Notes under the pieces: generated by a model | What the model was told of the DNA's origin: nothing | Database searches by the model: none | What the model saw: only the letters and a program-made list of their open reading frames with translations | Assembly (NCBI GenBank): GCA_964434535.1 | Contig: CAYSWA010000002.1 | Span: 124,001 to 188,000 of the forward strand | Direction: 5' to 3' | Length of the DNA: 64,000 bases | Origin: SM23-32 sp964434535 | GTDB lineage: Bacteria > Planctomycetota > Brocadiia > SM23-32 | Shown here: piece by piece, positions 9,202 to 17,147 of the stretch | Layout: each line of letters begins with the position of its first letter | Position numbering within the stretch: position 1 is the first letter of the stretch | Made by a program: the position numbers and the translations under genes

Positions 9202-10791
9202 CTACTGGCCCTCCGCGTCCTCGATGTGCACCACCAGGGCCGTCATGTCGTCGACCAGGGGTCCGGCGCCGCAGTGGTCGCGCGCGGCGCCGACGATGCG
9301 CTCGGCCACCGCCTTGGCCGGCTGGTCCAGGCAGGCGTGGGCGGCCTGGCGCACGCCTTCCGCCCCGAAGTTGTCCCCGTTGGGGTCCTGCGCCTCGGAG
9401 AGCCCGTCGGTGTAGAGCACCAGCAAGCTGCCCGGTTCGAGCTGGACGGAGCGCTCCTCGAAGACGTCCTCTGCGTCGCTCACGCCGAGCAGCAGTCCCT
9501 CGGTGTCGAGCCACGACTCGCCGTGCGGGCCGATCAGCAGGGGCTTGGGGTGGCCGGCCCGGCAGAAGGCGGCCCGGCGGGTGGCCAGGTCCACCCGGGC
9601 GTAGAAGGCGCTGATGAACAGCTCGGAATGGACGAGGTCCTCCATCAGGGCGCGGTTGACCTGGGCGAGCAGGCCGGCGGCGGAGTGGCTGTGGGTCGAC
9701 TCGCTGCGCACGACGCTGCGGAAGGCGGTGGCCATCAGCGCGGCGCCCATGTCGTGGCCGGATACGTCCGCCACGACCAGGCAGAGGTGCTCGCCGGCGC
9801 GCCAGTAGTCGAACAGGTCGCCGCCGACGTGGCGGGCCAGCTTGCAGTGGCCGCCGGCCTCGAAGCCGGCGACGCGCAGCGGCTCGGTGGGCAGCAGGCT
9901 GAGCTGGATCCGGGCGGCGAGCTCCAGCTCGTGCTCCAGCTCGCGGCGCTCGCGTTCGGCGTTGATCAGGCGGCAGTTGTGTATCTGGGTGGCGGCGGTG
10001 GATGCGACGGCGCTGACCAGCTTCAGGTCGCTGGCGGTGAACATGTTGGTCTCGCGCTTGCGCGTGAGGTTGAAGACGCCGAGTATCTCCTCGGTGCCGT
10101 GCTTCTCGGGGGTGATCTTCAGCGGCACGCTCAGGAAGCAGTCGGCCCGGCGCAGCTCGCGCACGCCGAGCGACTCGGCCGGCATCGGGTCGCCTTCGTT
10201 GACGATGATGCCGTGTCCGCTCTCGAAGACCTTGCCGCTGATTCCCTCGCCGGGCTTGACGGTGACGTCGGAGGATATGCTCTCGGGCAGCCCGACGGCG
10301 GCGCGGATGCGCAGCTCGCCGCCCTTGGGGTCGACGGCCATGATCGAAGCGCGCTCGCAGTTCATCAGCCAGGCAGCCTCGCGCACCAGGAAGTCGCAGA
10401 TCTCGTCCTCGTCCAGCAGCGCCCCCACGCGCGCGCTCATCTCGTAGAGGAAGTTCAGCTCCTCGTAGCGGTCGGCCACCTCCATGGCGAGGCTGGCGAT
10501 GTCCTGGTCGGCGGTGAAGACGCGGCTGACCACCTCGGCGGCGGCCTCGGCGGCGCGGCCCTCGGGGTCGGACTCCTTCTCGCAGACCACGCCCCAGCCG
10601 CTGCGGGTGTTGCCCACGCGGATGGGGCTGAACGTCCGTTCGGGCCCCCGCAGGCCCTCCTCCTGGTGGAAGGCCAGCTCGGCGCCGGTCGCCTCGGCCA
10701 GGCGCGCCAGCAGGCCGCCGTAATCCTCGGGGCGGAACTCCCCGTAGCCCTGGCCGGCACCCTCGCCTCTGTCCCAGAAGAACCTGACCAT
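9202..10791 (-). CDS. GAF-domain PP2C-type serine phosphatase, SpoIIE/RsbU-like (529 aa)
   Basis: Signal-responsive PP2C (SpoIIE family) phosphatase. The first ~110 residues are a divergent sensor-like segment. A GAF domain follows (~120-320; NFLYEMSARVGALLDEDEI...GVFNLTRK), then a short coiled coil (ERERRELEHELELAARIQ) that leads into the SpoIIE domain. Metal-binding motifs are intact: VGGDLFDY, VADVSGHDMGAA, CRAGHPKP, LYTDGLSEA and DDMTALVV. Such enzymes usually dephosphorylate anti-sigma-factor antagonists; no STAS or anti-sigma partner is encoded next to it, so the target is unknown. The co-transcribed histidine kinase suggests a joint input module. ATG 10791 is the first start after a good promoter at 10827-10856. 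Confidence 0.9.
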   Translation of the reverse strand: MVRFFWDRGEGAGQGYGEFRPEDYGGLLARLAEATGAELAFHQEEGLRGPERTFSPIRVGNTRSGWGVVCEKESDPEGRAAEAAAEVVSRVFTADQDIASLAMEVADRYEELNFLYEMSARVGALLDEDEICDFLVREAAWLMNCERASIMAVDPKGGELRIRAAVGLPESISSDVTVKPGEGISGKVFESGHGIIVNEGDPMPAESLGVRELRRADCFLSVPLKITPEKHGTEEILGVFNLTRKRETNMFTASDLKLVSAVASTAATQIHNCRLINAERERRELEHELELAARIQLSLLPTEPLRVAGFEAGGHCKLARHVGGDLFDYWRAGEHLCLVVADVSGHDMGAALMATAFRSVVRSESTHSHSAAGLLAQVNRALMEDLVHSELFISAFYARVDLATRRAAFCRAGHPKPLLIGPHGESWLDTEGLLLGVSDAEDVFEERSVQLEPGSLLVLYTDGLSEAQDPNGDNFGAEGVRQAAHACLDQPAKAVAERIVGAARDHCGAGPLVDDMTALVVHIEDAEGQ

Positions 10792-10826
10792 CGCTATCCG
10801 TCCCCACAGGTAAGCCGGGCGAGCGC

Positions 10827-10856
10827 ATTATACAGAAAGGCCCGCCCCCAGGCCAA
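10827..10856 (-). promoter_or_regulatory. Sigma-70-type promoter for the phosphatase/kinase pair
   Basis: Reading the minus strand, TTGGCC (10856-10851) is followed after 18 bp by a perfect TATAAT (10832-10827), about 36 bp before the ATG at 10791. Confidence 0.6.
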
Positions 10857-10977
10857 ACCGCCCGGCGCGGCGGGGTCTCGGGTCTCGGGTCTTGGGGTCG
10901 CGCGCGGGATTCGCGGCGGCTGGCGAAACGCGGGTGACGCTGGTAGAATGCGGCCCGCCTCGGTCAGGAGGGTCGCC

Positions 10978-13296
10978 ATGGAATGCACGCGGGCGCTCGT
11001 GCTCGGGCTGGTCGGCCTGGTCGCAACGGCGGCGGCCGCGCCCGAGCCGCCCGAGCCCCCGGCGGAGCGCTTCGCCCTGCTGGGGCCCCACCTCTTCCCG
11101 TTCGAGCACGGCATCACGGGCCTGATCCCGCATGATATGGACGGGGACGGCTGCACGGACCTGGTGCTGCTCGACCCGCGGGCCAGCAAGTTCCACATGC
11201 TGGTGCAGAAGGACGAGGACGAGGAGCCGGCGGGCGATCCCTGGGCCGAGCCCTCGCCCAACCGCATCGAGCCCGACCGCCTGCTCGCCGTCGAGGAGCT
11301 GCCGGTCAACCAGGCCGTCTTCGGTTACGTGGTCGGGGCCTTTGCGGGCGCCGAGGCCGCCCTCGCCTACATCACCTCCGACCTGGAGCTGATCGTGGAA
11401 CGGCCCGCCGACGAGGGCAAGTGGGAGACGGCCCAGCGCTTCCTGCTCGACCTCGACGCGGCCTTCGCCGGGGGCTTCGAGACCGCCGACATGGACGGCA
11501 ACGGGCGCACCGACCTGGTGCTGCTGGCCCAGGACGCGCTGCTGATCTTCTTCCAGGACGAAGGGGGCAGCTTCGCCGAGCCCGAGCGCCACCCCATCGC
11601 CCGCGAGAAATCCGCGGGCCTGGTGCTGGCCGACGTGAACGACGACGGGCGCAGCGACGTTATCTATCGCTCGCCCGGCACCCGCTATCCGCTGCGGGTG
11701 CGTCTGACCGAGGAGGACGGCTCGCCGGGCCCCGAGTTCCGCTTTCGCATGCCCGCCCCGCGCCACGTCGCGGTGGGCGAATGCGACGGCGAGCCGGGCA
11801 ACGAGCTGGTCGTGATCGAGTCGACCACCAACCGCCTGAAGGTGCTGCGCTGGAAGGAAGGCGAGGCAGGCGAGGAGGGCGCGCTGGAGCTGGTGCCCCT
11901 GCCCCGCGACGAGAAGGCCAAGACGCGCAGCTTCGTCGTGGCGGACCTGGACGGCAACGGCCTGCCCGACGTCGCCGTCAGCGAGCCGGCCGCCGCGCGC
12001 GTCAGCCTCATCCGCAGCCGGCCCGCCGGCGGCCTGATGCCGCTGGAGAGCTTCCCGTCCCTCCAGGAGACGCTCGACATGGCGGCCGTCAGCGCGCCCG
12101 ACGGCGTTGTCGAGCTGGTCACGTGCAGCCGCAAGGAGGGCATGGTCGGGGTGAGCCGCTTTGATCGCGAGTCCGGCCGGCTCACTTACCCCCGCCCCGT
12201 CGACCTGGCGGGCACGCCCCAGGCCCTGGCCGCCGTGCAGGCGACGGAGGGGGCGGCGGCGCGCCTCTACGTGAGCCTGCGCGGGCCGGCCGCCGAGGGC
12301 GAGCGCACCGGGCCGGTGCAGATCGTCACCCTGGTGCGCGGCGAGGGGGGCTACGCCGTCGAGCGGCGCCAGGAGTTGGCCGACCTGAAGGAGCCGCCGG
12401 TCCGCCTGCTGGCGGTCGACCCGGACGGCGACGGGCGCACGGACCTGCTCGCCTTTCGGGATTACGAGCCCCCTCTGCTGCTGATGGCTGGCGCGGAGGG
12501 CTTCCAGATCGTCAGCGAGCGCCCCGAGTTCCGCAAGCACATGCTGCGCGATCTGAAGGCGCCGGCCGTCGTCTGCGCGGGCGCGCCGGGGGCGCCGCCG
12601 CTGCTGCTCGGCGTGGGGAACCTGGTGCGCGCCGTGCACTACGAGGACGGCAACCTGGTGGTGGACGACCAGTTCAGCAGCGAGAACTCCCGCACCTCCT
12701 ACGTGGCGCTGGCCTCGGCCGACCTGGACGGCGACGGGCAGGCGCAGATCCTGGCCGCCGACTACGCCACCAAGTGGCTCGCCGTGCTCGGCCGCGACGA
12801 GAAAGGCGTCTACCGCGTGGAGCGCACCGTCGAGATCGGCCCGTTCGAGCTGATCGGGCTGACCACGGCGGACCTGGACGGCGACGGGCGCGTCGAGGTC
12901 CTCGCCGTCGGCCAGGGCAAGCTCGGCGTGCTGATGCTCGGCGAGGGAGGGCCCGAGCTGGAGGAGGTGGCCGTCTACGAGACCGACCAGGAAGATGTGG
13001 CTTACGCGCAGGCGGTCCTCGCCGACCTGAACGCCGACGGCAAGAACGACCTGCTCCTGCGCGAGGTGCAGCAGCACCAGATCGAGGTGCTCTACCGCGA
13101 TCCGGAGGGGGACTGGGCCCCCGGGCTGCGGTTCCGCGTCTTCGAGGGGCGCCTCTTCGAGCATCGCGAGGCCCCAGCCCCCGAGCCCCGAGAGATCGTG
13201 GCCGCCGACGTGACGGGCGACGGCCTGACCGACGTGGCGATCATCGTCCACGACCGCGTCATCGTCTATCCGCAGCAGGCCCCGTCGGCGCCCTGA
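10978..13296 (+). CDS. Exported FG-GAP/VCBS repeat protein (772 aa)
   Basis: Probable periplasmic or surface beta-propeller protein of unknown role. It begins with a signal peptide (MECTRALVLGLVGLVATAAA, residues 1-20). Calcium-binding type DxDGDG repeats recur along the chain: DMDGDGCTDLVLL, DMDGNGRTDLVLL, DVNDDGRSDVIY, DLDGNGLPDVAVS, DPDGDGRTDLLAF, DLDGDGQAQIL, DLDGDGRVEVLAV, DLNADGKNDLLL and DVTGDGLTDVAII. I place the start at ATG 10978, preceded by AGGAGGG (10966-10972), because the open frame upstream is antisense to the phosphatase gene. A TAGAAT box at 10944-10949 with a weak -35 (TGGCGA) could be its promoter. Proteins of this type are abundant in planctomycete-like genomes; no ligand can be inferred. 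Confidence 0.85.
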   Translation: MECTRALVLGLVGLVATAAAAPEPPEPPAERFALLGPHLFPFEHGITGLIPHDMDGDGCTDLVLLDPRASKFHMLVQKDEDEEPAGDPWAEPSPNRIEPDRLLAVEELPVNQAVFGYVVGAFAGAEAALAYITSDLELIVERPADEGKWETAQRFLLDLDAAFAGGFETADMDGNGRTDLVLLAQDALLIFFQDEGGSFAEPERHPIAREKSAGLVLADVNDDGRSDVIYRSPGTRYPLRVRLTEEDGSPGPEFRFRMPAPRHVAVGECDGEPGNELVVIESTTNRLKVLRWKEGEAGEEGALELVPLPRDEKAKTRSFVVADLDGNGLPDVAVSEPAAARVSLIRSRPAGGLMPLESFPSLQETLDMAAVSAPDGVVELVTCSRKEGMVGVSRFDRESGRLTYPRPVDLAGTPQALAAVQATEGAAARLYVSLRGPAAEGERTGPVQIVTLVRGEGGYAVERRQELADLKEPPVRLLAVDPDGDGRTDLLAFRDYEPPLLLMAGAEGFQIVSERPEFRKHMLRDLKAPAVVCAGAPGAPPLLLGVGNLVRAVHYEDGNLVVDDQFSSENSRTSYVALASADLDGDGQAQILAADYATKWLAVLGRDEKGVYRVERTVEIGPFELIGLTTADLDGDGRVEVLAVGQGKLGVLMLGEGGPELEEVAVYETDQEDVAYAQAVLADLNADGKNDLLLREVQQHQIEVLYRDPEGDWAPGLRFRVFEGRLFEHREAPAPEPREIVAADVTGDGLTDVAIIVHDRVIVYPQQAPSAP

Positions 13297-13320
13297 CCGG
13301 CCCCGGCCGGCAGAAAACGC

Positions 13321-13349
13321 TTGCGCCCGCGCCCGACTTGGCGCATAAT
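13321..13349 (+). promoter_or_regulatory. Sigma-70-type promoter upstream of the 246-aa membrane protein
   Basis: TTGCGC (13321-13326), 17-bp spacer, CATAAT (13344-13349). The predicted transcript start near 13357 lies downstream of an in-frame ATG at 13351, which supports the start at 13381. Confidence 0.5.
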
Positions 13350-13380
13350 CATGGGGGGCGCAAGTGGACGGGGGCATTCG

Positions 13381-14121
13381 ATGGATGCGCCGATGGACGA
13401 GAGGCCGAAGGACAAGCCCGAGGCACCCCGGAAGAAGATGGGGCCCTCCTACCTGCTGTATGTCGCCCTGCTGAGCGCGCTGGCCGGCGCGCAGCTCCTG
13501 CGCCTGGCCTGGAAGCATCCCGACCTGCTCTCGCAGCGCATGCTGCTCTCGGCGGCCGTGGCGTGCGTGGCGCTGGTGGCGGCGGTCTACCTGCTCTGGC
13601 GCGTCCGCCGCGCCAAGAAGGTCTCGGTCTGGCCGCTGCTGCTGGCCATACTGCCCGGGGTGGCGCTGGCCGCCTTCCTGGCCACGCTTCCGGACCGGCT
13701 GCTGGAGGAGGAGGCGACCAGGGCCTACGGAGCGCTGACCTCCCTGAGGCCCGAGACGGTCGACACCGTGCGCGTCTACCGCGCCGGCGCAGATCAGGAG
13801 GTGCTGACCATCGCCGACGAGAAAGCGCTGCGCGGCCTCGCCAGCGCGTTGCGGAAGCTGAAGCGCTATCCGGATGCGAAGGCGGCCGCCGCCGAGCGCG
13901 ACCCCCTCTGGGACGTCGTCATCGAGGGCCCGGGGATCCGGGTGCGCGCCTACGAGAAGGAGCAGAACGACAAGACGCTCATCCTCGGCATCGTCCAGCA
14001 GAAGGCCGGCCGCAGCGTCGTCTATGCCAAGTGCGTGGGCACGGAAGTGGAGGCATGGTTCGAGGAGAACGTGCGCCTCCCCCTGGCGACCACCGGCCCA
14101 AACCCCGCCGAACAGGGCTGA
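13381..14121 (+). CDS. Hypothetical membrane protein, DUF1499-like C-terminal domain (246 aa)
   Basis: Three hydrophobic segments are visible in the N-terminal half (YLLYVALLSALAGAQLL, MLLSAAVACVALVAAVYLL, VWPLLLAILPGVALAAFLA). A soluble domain of ~130 residues follows. The soluble part (ETVDTVRVYRAGADQEVLTIADEKALRGLASALRKL) is organised around a predicted alpha/beta fold, possibly similar to small periplasmic sensor domains. I do not recognise it securely; the DUF1499 comparison is only a guess from the TM-plus-domain layout. The start ATG 13381 follows GGGGG at 13370-13374 and the promoter at 13321-13349. It stands alone between the FG-GAP gene and the convergent cobalamin gene. Confidence 0.6.
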   Translation: MDAPMDERPKDKPEAPRKKMGPSYLLYVALLSALAGAQLLRLAWKHPDLLSQRMLLSAAVACVALVAAVYLLWRVRRAKKVSVWPLLLAILPGVALAAFLATLPDRLLEEEATRAYGALTSLRPETVDTVRVYRAGADQEVLTIADEKALRGLASALRKLKRYPDAKAAAAERDPLWDVVIEGPGIRVRAYEKEQNDKTLILGIVQQKAGRSVVYAKCVGTEVEAWFEENVRLPLATTGPNPAEQG

Positions 14122-14145
14122 GCGGCCCTGCCGTCCTTGCCTCGC

Positions 14146-14676
14146 TCACATCTCGATGCCGGGCGTGGGCGGGATGCCGCGCTCGTGGCCGTGGCGGATG
14201 CTCTGCATGCGCGTGACGGTGTCCGCGACGTCCGCGAACGGCTCCCACGGCCCGCGCCCCGTCAGGATCACGTGCACCCCCGCCGCCCGGCCCGCCACGG
14301 CGCGCCGCACCGCCTCGGCCTCCACCAGCCCGCTTGCGACCGCGAAGAGGACCTCGTCGAGCACCACCACGTCCCAATCGCCTGAGGCCAGCTCCCCGGC
14401 CGCCTCCTCCAGCGCCGCCTCGGCCGCCTGCGCCGCGCGGGCCATCGCATCGGCATCCCCCTCGTCCAGGAAGCCGGTCCCCCGCAGGCGCACCTCCAGC
14501 GCCCCGCCGAGCCGCTCGGCCGCCTCGTGCTCCCCACAGCGCGCGGCCTTGACGAACTGCACCACCAGCACGCGCAGCCCCCGGCCGACGGCCCGCAGCG
14601 CGGTCCCGAGCGCGGCGGTCGTCTTGCCCTTCCCCCGCCCGCAGAAGATCAGCACCCGGCCCTCTGAGTCCGTCAT
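14146..14676 (-). CDS. cobO: Corrinoid (cob(I)alamin) adenosyltransferase, BtuR/CobO type (176 aa)
   Basis: Transfers the 5'-deoxyadenosyl group from ATP to cob(I)alamin. The P-loop is FCGRGKGKTTAA at residues 11-22. The following RAVGRGLRVLVVQFVK, the Walker-B-like WDVVVLDEVLFAV and the terminal GIEM (GIE-F/M in the family) are hallmarks of the BtuR/CobO/CobP enzyme. Length 176 aa is close to the usual 180-200. It stands alone, with no other cobalamin genes in the window. The start ATG 14676 gives the expected short N-terminus before the P-loop. Confidence 0.92.
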   Translation of the reverse strand: MTDSEGRVLIFCGRGKGKTTAALGTALRAVGRGLRVLVVQFVKAARCGEHEAAERLGGALEVRLRGTGFLDEGDADAMARAAQAAEAALEEAAGELASGDWDVVVLDEVLFAVASGLVEAEAVRRAVAGRAAGVHVILTGRGPWEPFADVADTVTRMQSIRHGHERGIPPTPGIEM

Positions 14677-14750
14677 GGCGACCTCACCAGGGGGTCACGG
14701 AGAACGGCCCACCAACCGCAACGATACGACGATCACCACGAACGGCAGGA

Positions 14751-14782
14751 AACCGCAGATGAACGCGGATGAACGCAGATGA
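14751..14782. repeat. GCAGATGAACGCGGATGAACGCAGATGA periodic repeat
   Basis: Three imperfect units of the 11-bp motif (A/G)CGC(A/G)GATGA in the space between cobO and the recombinase gene. Related copies lie at 15946-15982 and, on the other strand, at 21642-21661. Confidence 0.7.
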
Positions 14783-14865
14783 GGTCAGCCGACATGCCGT
14801 GCGTTCTGCATTCATCATTCTTCCTTCGGCATTCGATCGCCGTTCTCCGTGTTAGCTTTCGCCCG

Positions 14866-15753
14866 TCACGCGCGGGGGTGGGCGCGGTCGTATGCCTGCT
14901 TGAGGTGCTCGTGCGAGAGGTGGGTGTATATCTGGGTGGTGCTCAGGTTCTCGTGGCCGAGCAGCTCCTGCACGGCGCGCAGGTCGGCCCCGCCGGCGAG
15001 CATGTGGGTGGCGAAGCTGTGGCGCAGCGAGTGCGGGCTGGTGCCCGGGTCGAGCCCGGCGGCCACGGCGTGGCGGGTCACCATGCGGCGCACGCTGCGT
15101 GTGCTGATGCGGCGGCCGCTTCGGGCGGTGATGAACACGGCGTGCGGGTCGGTGCGCTCCGGCGCATCCTCGCCGCGCTCGGCGAGGTAGCGCCTGAGGG
15201 CGGCGACGGCGCAGCGCCCGGCCGGCACGATGCGCTCCTTCTTGCCCTTGCCCTGCACGCGGAGCATGCCGCCGCGCAGGTCGACGTCGTCGTGGTCCAG
15301 CCCGACCAGCTCGCCCACGCGCACGCCGGCGCCGTAGAGCGTCTCGAGCATGGCCAGGTCGCGCCGCCCGATCCAGGTGCCCGCGTCGGGCCGGGCCAGC
15401 AGGCGCTCCACCTGCTCGAGGGTCAGGAAGTGCGGCAGCTTCTGCTCGCGGCGCGGCGAGCGGAGGGCGGCCATCGGGTTGGCCTTGACCTCGCCCTGGC
15501 GCAGGAGGTGCTTGTAGAAGGAGCGGATGGCGGCGGTGCGACGGGCCAGCGTCGAGCGGGCCAGCCCGCGCATCTGCTGGGTGGCCATGAAGGCGCGCAC
15601 GTCGTGGACGCCGGCTTCGGCCGGCTCGCGCCCGCGCCCCTCCAGGAACCCGGCGAAGTCGGCCAGGTCCCGCGCGTAGGCGCGAACGGTGTTGTCCGAG
15701 TAGCCCCGCTCGACCGCCAGGCGGTGCAGGAACTCGTCGATCAGCGCGCTCAT
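14866..15753 (-). CDS. xerC: Tyrosine recombinase XerC/XerD family (295 aa)
   Basis: Site-specific tyrosine recombinase, most likely the chromosome-dimer-resolution enzyme. The N-terminal core-binding SAM-like domain (1-~95; FLHRLAVERGYSDNTVRAYARD) is followed by the catalytic domain. It keeps all active residues: Arg145 (AGVRVGEL), Lys169 (GKGKKER), His241 and Arg244 (HSLRHSFATH), His267 (LLGHENLSTTQ) and the nucleophile Tyr276 (IYTHLS). The length of 295 aa is exactly that of XerC/XerD. Whether it is XerC or XerD cannot be decided here. I start at ATG 15753 because GGAGG (15759-15763) precedes it; the frame is open further upstream but without domain similarity. Nothing around it suggests an integrase of a mobile element. 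Confidence 0.9.
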   Translation of the reverse strand: MSALIDEFLHRLAVERGYSDNTVRAYARDLADFAGFLEGRGREPAEAGVHDVRAFMATQQMRGLARSTLARRTAAIRSFYKHLLRQGEVKANPMAALRSPRREQKLPHFLTLEQVERLLARPDAGTWIGRRDLAMLETLYGAGVRVGELVGLDHDDVDLRGGMLRVQGKGKKERIVPAGRCAVAALRRYLAERGEDAPERTDPHAVFITARSGRRISTRSVRRMVTRHAVAAGLDPGTSPHSLRHSFATHMLAGGADLRAVQELLGHENLSTTQIYTHLSHEHLKQAYDRAHPRA

Positions 15754-15787
15754 GGCGTCCTCCGCGTGGATGGTATCCCGCGCGGGA

Positions 15788-15832
15788 CGCCAAGAGCAAG
15801 CCGGCGTCGGCGAGGCGGTCCCCGTCCAGGTC
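15788..15832 (-). pseudogene. Possible remnant of an FG-GAP repeat
   Basis: Between the recombinase gene and an upstream promoter, the minus strand encodes DLDGDRLADAGLLLA in a frame different from the recombinase. This resembles one FG-GAP/VCBS unit (D-DGDG-AD). No start or continuing frame supports a gene, so this would be a decayed fragment. A chance match in GC-rich DNA is possible. Confidence 0.3.
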
Positions 15833-15893
15833 GCAGACGGCTCGACGCGGGCGTGGTCGCCGTCCCTCACGGATTGAGCCCCGGCTGGCCCGC

Positions 15894-15922
15894 AGTATAG
15901 CCCCGGGCGCCGGGGCTGTCGA
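15894..15922 (-). promoter_or_regulatory. Promoter with a palindromic spacer upstream of the Xer recombinase
   Basis: On the minus strand, TCGACA (15922-15917), a 17-bp spacer, TATACT (15899-15894). The whole spacer is the inverted repeat GCCCCGG-CGC-CCGGGGC, which could be an operator or simply a GC-rich hairpin. The next intact gene downstream is the recombinase, about 140 bp away. Confidence 0.55.
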
Positions 15923-15945
15923 GCCCGCGCCGGAGGGCGGCAACG

Positions 15946-16023
15946 GCGATGAACCGCAGATGGACGCGGATGAACGCCGATGACGACGGCAACCACACCG
16001 ACAACCGACAACGGACAACCGTC
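15946..16023. repeat. Two periodic repeat families side by side
   Basis: 15946-15982 repeats the GATGAACGCAGATGGACGCGGATGA type motif. 15990-16023 carries ACCGACAACCGACAACGGACAACCG units. Together with 15754-15945 this fills the ~370-bp gap between the recombinase and the YhaM-like gene; apart from the promoters and the FG-GAP-like fragment nothing else is seen there. Confidence 0.65.
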
Positions 16024-16042
16024 AAGCGCCTCCCCCGCGCAC

Positions 16043-16071
16043 TTGACAGGCCGGGGGGCGCCAGATACGTT
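16043..16071 (+). promoter_or_regulatory. Promoter for the YhaM-like nuclease gene
   Basis: Perfect TTGACA (16043-16048), 17-bp spacer, TACGTT (16066-16071), 52 bp before the ATG at 16124. Confidence 0.5.
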
Positions 16072-16123
16072 GGCGCTCTTGCGCCGGCGCCCGCCAATGC
16101 CCCCTGACCGAAGGTCGAACCCG

Positions 16124-17107
16124 ATGGACATCGACTCCCTCGAGCCCGGCCAGCTCGTCACCGACGAGGTCCTCCTGGTGGCCGAGGCGCGGCTGTTGAT
16201 CGACCGGCGCGGGCAGAACTACTACGCCCTGACCCTCAACTGCGAGGGCGGCCGCCAGATCGACGGCAAGGTCTGGGCCGACAACATCGACGCCGCCATC
16301 AAGCCCGGCCAGGGCCTTGAAGTGCTCGCCCGCGTCGACGAATACCACGGACAGAAGCAGCTCAACATCCAGCGCTACCGCGTCATCCCGCCCGAGGAGT
16401 ATGACTTCGCCGCCTTCATCCGCAGCACCGAGATCGACGTCGAGGCCGCCTTCCGCACGCTCTTCGACTGGGATCGGGACGAGTTCTCCAACGCCCTGCT
16501 GAAGCGGCTGATGGCGGATTTCGCGGGCAGCGAGCGCTTCGCCGAGCAGTTCAAGGAATCCCCGGCCGCCAGCCATCACCACCACAACTATGCCGGCGGG
16601 CTGATCGAGCACACCCTCGAGGTGTGGCGCCTGGCCGACGCCATCCGCCAGGCCCACTCGGGCGAGTTCGACCGCGAACTGCTCCTCTGCGGCGTCGCCC
16701 TGCACGACGTGGGCAAGGTGCAGAGCTACCGCCTGAGCAGCGGCGTGAGCGAGCGCACCGAGGTGGGCGAGCTGCTCGACCACATCTTCGTCAGCGGCTC
16801 GATGGTCAGCAACGTCTGGGACACGGCCGTGCGCCCCGACGTGCCCGCCGAGGAGGCCGAGGCGGCCGGGCGGCTCAAGGCCATGCTGCTGCACATCATC
16901 CTGAGCCATCACGGCCGCATGGAGTGGGGCTCGCCCGTGCTGCCCCGCACGCCCGAAGCCGTGCTGGTGCACTACTGCGACGTGATCAGCTCGACCCTCC
17001 ACACCTGCTTCCGCGCCATCGAGGGCACCGCCGAGGGGCAGAGCTGGACCGACAGCGTCTACATCATGGACCATGCGAGGCGCCTCTACGTGCCGCCCGC
17101 CGGCTGA
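16124..17107 (+). CDS. YhaM-like 3'-5' exoribonuclease: OB-fold plus HD domain (327 aa)
   Basis: Probable metal-dependent 3'-5' exonuclease acting on RNA or ssDNA. The N-terminal ~95 residues form an OB-fold (QLVTDEVLLVAEARLLIDRRGQ...GLEVLARVDEYHGQKQLNI). The HD domain follows: HHHHNYAGGLIEHTLEVWRLA supplies the first metal His, LLLCGVALHDVGKV the HD pair, and LLHIILSHHGRMEWGSPVLPRTPEA the distal His residues. This layout and the HNYxGGLxEHT and SHHGxxExGSPxxPxTxEA signatures are those of YhaM and CMP-binding-factor homologues. Length (327 aa) matches YhaM (~314). The start ATG 16124 (MDIDSLEPGQ) follows GAAGGTCG; upstream sequence is repeats and a promoter. Confidence 0.88.
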   Translation: MDIDSLEPGQLVTDEVLLVAEARLLIDRRGQNYYALTLNCEGGRQIDGKVWADNIDAAIKPGQGLEVLARVDEYHGQKQLNIQRYRVIPPEEYDFAAFIRSTEIDVEAAFRTLFDWDRDEFSNALLKRLMADFAGSERFAEQFKESPAASHHHHNYAGGLIEHTLEVWRLADAIRQAHSGEFDRELLLCGVALHDVGKVQSYRLSSGVSERTEVGELLDHIFVSGSMVSNVWDTAVRPDVPAEEAEAAGRLKAMLLHIILSHHGRMEWGSPVLPRTPEAVLVHYCDVISSTLHTCFRAIEGTAEGQSWTDSVYIMDHARRLYVPPAG

Positions 17108-17147
17108 GGGGGCCCGGCGGCGGCCAGCCCAGGGAGCGAGTGAACCC

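Noticed and set aside
14866..15753. Xer-family gene as the integrase of the phage-like element
   Set aside because: It is 23 kb away, has canonical XerC/XerD length, and has host genes on both sides.
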